A stretch of 5,805 nucleotides of DNA from CAYOVG01 sp964407285 (GTDB taxonomy: Bacteria; Desulfobacterota; Syntrophobacteria; Syntrophobacterales; Syntrophobacteraceae). The stretch covers positions 1 to 5,805 of the forward strand of contig CAYOVG010000404.1 of assembly GCA_964407285.1 (NCBI GenBank), read 5' to 3'. Made by a program: the position numbers and the translations under genes. Below the pieces are notes generated by a model, which was not told the DNA's origin, made no database searches, and was given only the letters and a program-made list of their open reading frames with translations. Below are positions 1 to 4,714 of this stretch, one piece after another; the first letter of the stretch is position 1; each line of letters opens with the position of its first letter.

Positions 1-335
1 CCGTTGTAGACCTGGACTGGGCAAGCCGCAATATCTCGCAAGTGCTCAAAACCATCCAACCCGAGCGGGTCTGGCTCGGAATGCCCGCATACGGCTACGA
101 CTGGCCGGAGAACGGAAAGCCGAAGGTCGTTCCCGCACGTGAAGGCGTGCGGTCGGCGGAAAAGCACAATGCGATTCGCCATGCGTCCGGGACCCTTTTC
201 TTCCGCTACTCCGACCGAAATGGAATCCGTAACGTTTACCTCGCCGACATGGAAACGCGACGCCGCATGGAAGCTCTCGCCCGGTCCCGCAACCTGAAAG
301 GCGCGGCTCTCTGGCGACTGGGATTCGAAGAATGA
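1..335 (+). CDS. Glycoside hydrolase family 18 protein, C-terminal part (5' end outside window)
   Basis: The frame is open from the left edge (codons begin at base 3) to a TGA at 333-335, giving 110 residues of a C-terminus. The stretch WLGMPAYGYDW (visible residues 24-34) matches the conserved late beta-strand of GH18 chitinase-like and spore-cortex-hydrolase-like (YaaH/SleL) enzymes. The ending KGAALWRLGFEE matches the family's last strand, where the tryptophan lines the sugar site. The tract FFRYSDRNGIRNVYLAD fits the preceding strand. The catalytic DxxDxxE motif would lie upstream and is not visible, so activity and substrate (chitin, peptidoglycan or another beta-1,4 N-acetylglucosamine polymer) cannot be judged. 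Secretion also cannot be judged. An in-frame GTG at 42 is only an internal codon. No convincing terminator follows the stop. Confidence in the family is good; confidence in the substrate is low. Confidence 0.78.
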   Translation, partial: VVDLDWASRNISQVLKTIQPERVWLGMPAYGYDWPENGKPKVVPAREGVRSAEKHNAIRHASGTLFFRYSDRNGIRNVYLADMETRRRMEALARSRNLKGAALWRLGFEE

Positions 336-393
336 CCGATCGGAGTGTAGCGGCGCATACTCTTCAAATACCCCCTTTCGGCTGCTCGATTAC

Positions 394-711
394 ATGAAGC
401 CCCCCATCCCCCTCTACAGGGGAGCGCCTTATCCTTGCATTACAAAGAGGCACAAGGCATTCAGAAGCGCGATTCACAGGGTCGCAAAGGTGGTCCAAGG
501 TCCGGGAAAGACGGGAATAGTCCTTTGCGACAGGCCTGTTCGGCTTGCGGTCCTCGACGGACTCAAAGTGGAGGGAATCGCCCTTCGCGAACTGCCGGGC
601 AAGGGCCTGGATCTGTTCGTCGGTTCGGATGACGAGAACCACGGAGGCTCGCTCCGTCCCGTCCCGCTGCCGGTTGACGGGAGCGGGACGAAGAGAAGCG
701 CGCCCCCATGA
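394..711 (+). pseudogene. Probable remnant: C-terminal fragment of a phytase-like / beta-propeller-type protein
   Basis: This 105-codon frame has GC-rich third positions like its neighbours. Its second half reads like a real protein end: an LDGLKVEGIALRE segment (about residues 51-63), then DLFVGSDDENHGGSLRPV (about 73-90). A K-x-E-G motif followed by a D-D/E-N-x-G-G strand is, from memory, typical of the last blades of secreted phytase-like, DUF3616- or DUF6929-type propeller proteins. Such proteins are several hundred residues long. Here the first 30 or so residues, rich in Pro, Lys and Arg, look non-homologous, no signal peptide is present, and no Shine-Dalgarno precedes the ATG at 394. 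The simplest reading is that a deletion removed the 5' part of a longer gene. The stop lies 18 bases before the OsmC start, so read-through transcription into osmC is possible. It could also be a genuine short ORF; the family assignment is tentative. Confidence 0.4.
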
Positions 712-729
712 GATAAGGAGATCGATGAC

Positions 730-1308
730 ATGGAACAACAAGTAGCTGAAAAACGTGGGGTTAAGCCGTTGAACGGCGTCGATGTCAGCCGGATGTTCGA
801 CACTATCGAGGCGATCAAGGGCGCGCCGGACCTTGCAAAGTTCAGGTTCCGGGCCAGGAACGAGTGGATAAGCGGAGGTCACAACCGCACTACCATCGAG
901 AACTTCCACGGGGCGCGGGAGGAACACGATCACCGGGAAACGTTCGTTCTCGATGAAGACGAACACCAGGTGCTCCTGGGCGAGGACAAAGGCCCCAATC
1001 CGGTGGAGTACCTCCTGACGGGCCTGATAGGCTGCCTGACTTCCGCTCTCGTATACCACGCAGCCGCAAAGGGAATCGAGATAAGGGGCGTGAAATCGAG
1101 ACTGGAAGGCGACATCGATCTGCGCGGATTCCTTGGACTGTCGGACGATGTCAAAGTGGGATACGAGAGTATCCGCGTGTACTTCAAGATCGACGCGGAC
1201 ATCTCCGACGACCGGAAGGAGGAGCTGATCAGGATGGCCCGGAAGTACTCTCCGGTATTCAATACCGTAACCAATCCGACGCCTGTAACGGTCGAACTGG
1301 AGAAGTAG
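730..1308 (+). CDS. OsmC family protein, single-cysteine type
   Basis: The product is a 192-residue cytoplasmic protein of the OsmC/Ohr superfamily, whose characterised members reduce organic hydroperoxides with a reactive cysteine. The core motif GPNPVEYLLTGLIGCLTSAL (residues 88-107) carries Cys102 at the start of the long central helix, the position of the catalytic cysteine. Glu93 and the Gly-rich turn are also in place. The second family cysteine, usually in a C-P-V/Y segment, is replaced by Ser174 in the stretch KYSPVFNTVTNP; Cys102 is the only cysteine in the protein. The conserved N-terminal beta-strand block with the usual Arg-rich segment is also present, preceded by about 35 extra residues. 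The start is set by AAGGAG at 715-720, nine bases before ATG 730. It converges on the transporter operon. Peroxidase function is possible but not assured, since thiol cycling would have to use another partner. Confidence 0.9.
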   Translation: MEQQVAEKRGVKPLNGVDVSRMFDTIEAIKGAPDLAKFRFRARNEWISGGHNRTTIENFHGAREEHDHRETFVLDEDEHQVLLGEDKGPNPVEYLLTGLIGCLTSALVYHAAAKGIEIRGVKSRLEGDIDLRGFLGLSDDVKVGYESIRVYFKIDADISDDRKEELIRMARKYSPVFNTVTNPTPVTVELEK

Positions 1309-1341
1309 GGCCCGGCGAAAAAGTGACGGCCCCGGCAGCCT

Positions 1342-1375
1342 ACCGGGAAGCCCCCGCTGCTTCCCGGTTATCTTA
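1342..1375. terminator. Stem-loop between convergent osmC-family gene and modC
   Basis: A 9-bp perfect stem (CCGGGAAGC at 1343-1351 with GCTTCCCGG at 1359-1367) extends by an A-T pair to 1342/1368 and has a 7-base loop. On the plus strand it is followed by the modestly T-rich TTATCTT, which fits a weak intrinsic terminator for the OsmC-family gene. Its last base is also the last base of the modC stop codon (1368-1370). It could therefore also stop or stabilise the minus-strand transcript, although no T-run directly follows in that direction; a T5 tract lies about 20 bases further on. Confidence 0.5.
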
Positions 1376-2153
1376 CCTCCGTCAATCCGCTGATTCCTCC
1401 GGTCCGGCGCCATGCGCCGCCGTGACGGTCGCAAGGGCCGTCCGCGGGCATGCTTCCAGGTTCCCGCCCGGGTTTTGAGATGGATTCGACCCCGCACACC
1501 CGTCCTGCTTCATAGGTCACGAGGTCCTCGGCGAAGACCCTGATGTCTTCGGGGTCGTGGGTGATCATAACGACGGGAATGCCGAAGCGCGATTGAATTT
1601 CCAGCAGTTCCTTTCGCAGTTTGGCGCGCAGCAACGTATCCAGGGCGGAGAAGGGCTCGTCCAGGAGAAGCAGGTCCGGCTTCCTGATGAGCGCCCGCGC
1701 AAGCGCCACGCGCTGCTTCTGGCCCCCGGAAAGATCGAGGGGAAAGCTGCCGGCAAGATGAGCGATCTCGAACAGATCGAGGTATTTCTCGATTTCCGGC
1801 CTGTCCCGCTTGCAGACGCGCCGCAGCCAGGGTTTCTCGAGCCCGAACCCCACGTTTTCCAGAACCGTGAGGTGCGGAAACAGGGCGTAATCCTGGAATA
1901 CATAGCCTATACCGCGACGGCGGGAGGGAACATCGATCCGGCTCTCGGAATCGTAGAGCACCCGGCCGTTGAGGACGATCCTGCCCGAATCCGGCGTGAT
2001 CAGCCCCGCAATGGACTGAAGAGTCATGGTTTTGCCGGACCCCGAAGGTCCGAACAAGACCACAAACCGGCTGTCGGAGGAGAAAGCCGCTTCGAGCGCA
2101 AAGCTCCTTCCACGCGATACCAGCTTCTTCCTCACATCCACATGAATCGACAT
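1368..2153 (-). CDS. modC: Molybdate/tungstate ABC transporter ATP-binding protein (ModC-like, lacks Mop/TOBE domain)
   Basis: This is the cytoplasmic ATPase that powers oxyanion import through the adjacent ModB permease. All ABC motifs are seen: Walker A GPSGSGKT (residues 35-42), Q-loop Gln87 in VFQDYALFPHLTV, signature LSGGQ (141-145), Walker B LLLLDE (161-166), D-loop SALD and switch His199 in MITHD. The start is taken at 2153 because GGAGG (plus-strand 2162-2166) lies eight bases upstream of that ATG. A longer in-frame start at 2246 would add 31 Cys- and Ser-rich residues with no ribosome-binding site. The resulting 261 residues are about 90 fewer than E. coli ModC (about 350). The C-terminal molybdate-sensing Mop/TOBE domain is missing, and the last 35 residues are a Gly/Arg-rich tail with no recognised fold. 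It lies downstream of modB and the small frame, and its 3' end meets the shared stem-loop. Confidence 0.87.
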   Translation of the reverse strand: MSIHVDVRKKLVSRGRSFALEAAFSSDSRFVVLFGPSGSGKTMTLQSIAGLITPDSGRIVLNGRVLYDSESRIDVPSRRRGIGYVFQDYALFPHLTVLENVGFGLEKPWLRRVCKRDRPEIEKYLDLFEIAHLAGSFPLDLSGGQKQRVALARALIRKPDLLLLDEPFSALDTLLRAKLRKELLEIQSRFGIPVVMITHDPEDIRVFAEDLVTYEAGRVCGVESISKPGREPGSMPADGPCDRHGGAWRRTGGISGLTEVR

Positions 2154-2320
2154 GTCATGGCCCTCCGAATGGCTGGAGTGGGAGAGAACACATCCCGCCG
2201 GCCCTCTTCGCTCAGGACGTGATCCGCAGAACGCCGCGCCGCACATTTCGATTGAGAACCGGCAAGCAACGACGGTAACGACGGCGAACGGAGAAGCGAG
2301 AGGACGGAACGGTTCATCAT
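2132..2320 (-). CDS. Candidate 62-aa small ORF coupled between modB and modC
   Basis: The ATG at 2320-2318 overlaps the modB stop TGA (2319-2317) as ATGA and is preceded, at seven bases, by GGGAGG (plus-strand 2328-2333). This is a stronger initiation site than most in the window. The frame ends with TGA at 2134-2132, 22 bases inside modC, so ribosomes terminating here could feed modC initiation. The product starts MMNRSVLSLLRSPSLPSLLA, weakly hydrophobic and signal-like, then becomes Arg- and Ser-rich with one Cys. I recognise no family. The modC reading frame is also open through most of this 163-base gap, and its translation there includes a hydrophobic AVVTVVACRF stretch. An alternative is therefore a decayed or frameshifted short gene, or a leader that only couples modB and modC translation. 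Confidence 0.33.
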   Translation of the reverse strand: MMNRSVLSLLRSPSLPSLLAGSQSKCAARRSADHVLSEEGRRDVFSPTPAIRRAMTCRFMWM

Positions 2321-3015
2321 CGATCGACCTCCCTCAGGTAACCGGTTTTGAGGACTCTTCCGGAAAAAACCAGAACCAGGGTGCAAACGAGAGACGTTAC
2401 CAGGACGAGCACGGCTGCGAGCCGGTCGTTTCCCGCCTGCACGGCATCATAGACGGCGAGCGAGAGAGTCTGGGTCTTTCCGGGGAGATTGCCCGCAATC
2501 ATGAGGGTAGCTCCGAACTCGCCCATGGCGCGGGCGAACGCCAGCATCGTTCCCGCCAGGATGCCGCGCCACGCCAGGGGAAAGGACACGCGGAAGAATA
2601 CGCTCGCCTCGGAGAGGCCGAGAGTCCTCGCAGCCTTCTCGAGATTGTGGTCCACATTTTCAAAGCTCGACCGGGCAGCCTTAAAGACCAGGGGCAGCGA
2701 AACAAGGGCGGAGGCGAGAACAGCTCCCTGCCAGGTAAACATGAGCGATATCCCGAACGCGTCGTACAGCAGGCGGCCGACCCATCCATTGCGTCCCACG
2801 ACCACGATCAGGTAGTAGCCGAGGACCGTGGGCGGCATGACGAGAGGCAGCGTAAAGACTGCATCGAGCCATTCCCGTCCGGGAAATTTCTTGCGGGCCA
2901 TGAGAAACGCCGACGCAACTCCGATGATGAAAGCAGCGAGGGTGGCCAGCGAGGCCACTTTCAGCGTCAGCCGGAGAGGTTTCAGCGTGTCGGCGATGTA
3001 GACGATATCACCCAT
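2317..3015 (-). CDS. modB: Molybdate/tungstate ABC transporter permease (ModB)
   Basis: This is the inner-membrane channel subunit of an oxyanion importer; two copies would pair with two ModC subunits. At 232 residues it has the usual ModB length. Hydrophobic segments lie at about residues 15-39, 52-74, 92-112, 150-163 and 197-218. The block FTLPLVMPPTVLGYYLIVVV (54-73), followed by GRNGWVGRL, is the ModB hallmark and differs from the TupB type. The EAA coupling loop, EKAARTLGLSEASVFFRVSF (126-145), contacts the ATPase Q-loop region. Further on, MGEFGATLMIAGNLPGKTQT (164-183) is the conserved periplasmic/gating segment of the family. The start at 3015 has AGGGGG (plus-strand 3024-3029) eight bases upstream. 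Its stop overlaps the ATG of the small downstream frame. It lies 393 bases after the binding-protein gene, an unusually wide gap for one operon. Confidence 0.93.
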   Translation of the reverse strand: MGDIVYIADTLKPLRLTLKVASLATLAAFIIGVASAFLMARKKFPGREWLDAVFTLPLVMPPTVLGYYLIVVVGRNGWVGRLLYDAFGISLMFTWQGAVLASALVSLPLVFKAARSSFENVDHNLEKAARTLGLSEASVFFRVSFPLAWRGILAGTMLAFARAMGEFGATLMIAGNLPGKTQTLSLAVYDAVQAGNDRLAAVLVLVTSLVCTLVLVFSGRVLKTGYLREVDR

Positions 3016-3122
3016 GACGGATGCCCCCTGCTATGTTTGAAAATTCGCTCCTGGTGCGGTTTTTTGGTGAGTCGGCCCTCCAGGGGGTTCCCCTTGCGGA
3101 GCGTGCGAACCCGGCGCCGCGG

Positions 3123-3190
3123 AAACGCCCAAACGCCCACGAAATGGTCTGCACTCCGAGACCCGCAACCCGCGACGCGAAGCCCGCAAC
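3123..3190. repeat. Cluster of short GC-rich direct repeats
   Basis: AAACGCCC occurs twice in perfect tandem (3123-3138). CCCGCAAC occurs at 3162-3169 and again at 3183-3190, with CCGCGACGCGA related sequence between. The patch is non-coding by my reading and sits in the gap before modB. It resembles simple slipped-strand expansion rather than a mobile element; no terminal inverted repeats or target duplication are seen. Confidence 0.4.
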
Positions 3191-3277
3191 TCTTCAACAT
3201 AGCAATTACTCTACCAACTTGCGTATTCTAATCCAGGACGGGCGATACGGGAACAGAAATGCATTCCGGAAACGTCG

Positions 3278-3325
3278 AAATGTACTCTACGGCTTACATT
3301 TTGGTGTGTTCAATCACATTTTGGT
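3278..3325 (-). promoter_or_regulatory. Operator-like direct and inverted repeats upstream of modB
   Basis: ACATTTTGGT occurs at 3296-3305 and 3316-3325, exactly 20 bases apart, about two helical turns, so both copies would lie on the same DNA face. In addition AAATGTA (3278-3284) and TACATTT (3295-3301) form a 7-bp inverted repeat with a 10-base spacer that overlaps the first direct copy. Such geometry suits binding of a dimeric or paired regulator. The sequence does not match the E. coli ModE box, and no convincing -10/-35 pair was found beside it. The regulatory role is inference. Confidence 0.3.
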
Positions 3326-3371
3326 AAGGCTATTGTACGAAAACGAAAAGGTATTCCACCGTGCGGCGGCA

Positions 3372-3400
3372 TGGCGACAGCTTCCATGAAGCTGTCGCCA
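3372..3400 (-). terminator. Perfect 13-bp stem-loop after the binding-protein gene
   Basis: TGGCGACAGCTTC (3372-3384) pairs perfectly with GAAGCTGTCGCCA (3388-3400) around a 3-base loop (in practice the closing pairs would open to a larger loop). It begins eight bases after the tupA-like stop codon on the minus strand. No T-run follows directly; a T-rich tract appears about 15-30 bases on. It could be a partial terminator or a 3' stabiliser that raises binding-protein mRNA above the modBC part, a common arrangement in importer operons. Confidence 0.55.
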
Positions 3401-3408
3401 GGAGCGGA

Positions 3409-4272
3409 TCAATCGTCGTATTGCTTCGCGTAGGCCGCGTCGTCGTAAAGGCCCTGGCCGTATTTGTCTCTTCCGTAATCACGAATGATCTTCTGCCCCT
3501 CCTCGGAAGCGACGAAATCTATGAACTGGGCCGCCCACCGAGCCCCCGGCGTCGTCCCTTCCGGCCGGCAGAGCGCGTGATAGGTATTGACGAGGTATTT
3601 GTCCCCTTTGAAGAGAATTTTGAGATCGGGCATGTTGTTCTTCTCAGCCACCCAGGTGCTGCTGTCGGTCATGAAATAGCCCTTCTCGTCATTGGCCCGC
3701 TTGAGAGTGGCCGTCATGAAGTCCTTCGTTACGACGTACCAGTCGCCGGAAGGGGAAATTCCGGCTTTCCGCCAGATATCCATTTCCTTTTTGTGAGTGC
3801 CGGAGTTGTCTCCCCTGGAGAAGAACCTGGCTTTTGCATCAGCGATCCGCGCATAGGCATCCGCAGCGCTGCCAGCCTCGGAGATCTTCGCCGGGTCATC
3901 GGCAGGCCCGACGATAAAAAACTCGTTGGATCCAATGAGCGTCCGCTTTGTCGCCCATCCTTCCTCCACCGCTTTCTTTTCGGCTGCCGGGGCATGGACC
4001 ATAATCATATCGACGGCCTGATCTTTCAAAGCCTTGAGCGATTCGCCGGAACCAGCTTTTTTCCAGAGCAGCGTGGCGCCGGCTTTCCTCGAGAACGCAT
4101 CCCCCAGCGCCTCGAGCAGGCCGAGTTCGCCCGGGCTCCCCGTGGCAAGGGAGAATCGATTGGGTCCATTCCCGTACTCTCCATCGTATTTCTCTTGAGC
4201 ATTCAACACCGGAGAGACAGCCAGCAGCACCGCCGCCAGGCTTGCCGTTACAAACATCAGCCGCGTCTTCAT
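3409..4272 (-). CDS. tupA: TupA-like tungstate/molybdate ABC transporter substrate-binding protein
   Basis: This is a periplasmic oxyanion-binding protein of 287 residues. A signal peptide is clear: MKTR, a hydrophobic core (residues 5-22) and an A-x-A-type end at LNAQ, with cleavage near residue 25-26. There is no lipobox cysteine, so it should be soluble. The strongest mark is FFSRGDNSGTHKKEMDIW (150-167), the TupA-family motif whose arginine (here Arg153) helps hold the oxyanion. VDMIMVHAPAAEKKAVEEGW (87-106) and EFFIVGPADDPAKI (117-130) are also TupA-type. The TTTS-like motif that follows the first strand in classical TupA is replaced by ATGSPGELGLL (43-53), so ligand preference is uncertain. 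AGGAGGAGG just upstream of ATG 4272 fixes the start. It is the first gene of the operon but pairs with ModB/ModC-type partners rather than TupB/TupC. Confidence 0.9.
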   Translation of the reverse strand: MKTRLMFVTASLAAVLLAVSPVLNAQEKYDGEYGNGPNRFSLATGSPGELGLLEALGDAFSRKAGATLLWKKAGSGESLKALKDQAVDMIMVHAPAAEKKAVEEGWATKRTLIGSNEFFIVGPADDPAKISEAGSAADAYARIADAKARFFSRGDNSGTHKKEMDIWRKAGISPSGDWYVVTKDFMTATLKRANDEKGYFMTDSSTWVAEKNNMPDLKILFKGDKYLVNTYHALCRPEGTTPGARWAAQFIDFVASEEGQKIIRDYGRDKYGQGLYDDAAYAKQYDD

Positions 4273-4362
4273 TCAACCTCCTCCTCGAACTCTTAGCCCG
4301 ACCATTCAGATAAGACGTTGTTGTTCCGTACCTTGAAGAGCGCTCAAAAACCGCCGGAGCTC

Positions 4363-4371
4363 ATTATATCA
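4363..4371 (-). promoter_or_regulatory. Extended -10 promoter for the transporter operon
   Basis: Read on the minus strand this is TGATATAAT, a perfect TGnTATAAT extended -10 element. No good -35 hexamer lies 16-18 bases upstream, which the extended -10 can compensate for. An AT-rich block with the palindrome TATTAAATA (4381-4389) precedes it. Transcription would start near 4356 and leave a leader of about 84 bases before the TupA-like start. Confidence 0.55.
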
Positions 4372-4557
4372 AGAACGGCATATTAAATACTGAAAAGCGG
4401 ACGATTTGTCCAGATCAAAGATTGAAAAGGAACCGGCTATTGCATGGGGAGATTATACATGTTATGCAGGTAAACCACGGTTAAATATAGAAATCGTTCG
4501 GGTTAGACAAGTCTTTGGCGTGCCGACATCAGGGAATCGTGCCGGTCTCGCATTCGT

Positions 4558-4609
4558 CGTCTTCACTTGACCGTCGGAAGAGCCATTCCATTCGAGAGGC
4601 GCGAAGACG
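4558..4609 (+). repeat. Inverted repeat upstream of the kinase gene
   Basis: CGTCTTC (4558-4564) is the reverse complement of GAAGACG (4603-4609), with 38 bases between. The inner part has a weaker GGAA/TTCC pairing. It could be a leader-RNA hairpin of the kinase transcript or chance; it matches no riboswitch consensus I know. Confidence 0.2.
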
Positions 4610-4714
4610 GACTATCACCGCCCCACAACGTGAAAAATCGCCGGCGCGGGTAACCGCTGATTTGTGAAGTGTCCTTGAAGCATAACTCATTTGCCGATCT
4701 CAGAGGTGAACGGG

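Larger units (their letters stand above)
3016..3408 (-). other. 393-bp gap between the binding-protein gene and modB
   Basis: No convincing gene is seen. In minus-strand order the gap holds a strong stem-loop just after the binding-protein stop, an AT-rich segment with direct and inverted repeats (about 3278-3325), a patch of short GC-rich repeats (3123-3190) and the modB ribosome-binding site. A 72-codon minus-strand frame (3200-2982) runs through the repeat patch but has no Shine-Dalgarno and a low-complexity product, so I do not call it. The AT-rich part could carry a second promoter for modBC. Confidence 0.5.
4273..4714. other. Divergent intergenic region between tupA-like and kinase genes
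   Basis: This 442-bp region holds the leader and extended -10 promoter of the minus-strand operon in its left third, which is markedly AT-rich (about 4360-4495). The right two thirds are GC-richer and lead to the kinase start. I found no gene, no clear ModE-type box, no recognisable riboswitch consensus and no convincing sigma-70 or sigma-54 promoter for the kinase. A short plus-strand frame starting at 4669 overlaps the kinase start in another phase and is not called. Confidence 0.5.

Noticed and set aside
409..422. CCCCT/AGGGG hairpin after the GH18 gene
   Set aside because: Only five base pairs, no T-run, and it lies inside the remnant frame; too weak to call a terminator.
364..1497. 377-codon minus-strand open frame
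   Set aside because: It lies antisense to the OsmC-family gene and crosses into modC in another phase. The product has no recognisable domain, and the OsmC motifs on the plus strand are unambiguous.
1557..2222. 221-codon plus-strand open frame
   Set aside because: Antisense to modC, where every ABC ATPase motif is intact on the minus strand.
2154..2246. 31-residue N-terminal extension of ModC from the ATG at 2246
   Set aside because: No Shine-Dalgarno precedes it, and the extension is Cys/Ser-rich and unlike ABC ATPases. The ATG at 2153 has GGAGG eight bases upstream.
2982..3200. 72-codon minus-strand frame overlapping the modB start
   Set aside because: No ribosome-binding site, and its N-terminal half is encoded by simple GC-rich repeats.
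2152..3231. 359-codon plus-strand open frame
   Set aside because: Antisense to modB. The product is Arg/Gly/Glu/His-rich low complexity, typical of a shadow of a GC-rich membrane protein gene.
3361..4296. 311-codon plus-strand open frame
   Set aside because: Antisense to the TupA-like gene, which has a signal peptide, family motifs and a strong ribosome-binding site.
4441..4500. Possible ModE box or second TATAAT promoter in the AT-rich zone
   Set aside because: TATAAT is present on the minus strand at 4457-4452, but without a -35 or TGn element. The nearby AT-rich sequence has no symmetric arms like the known ModE operator.
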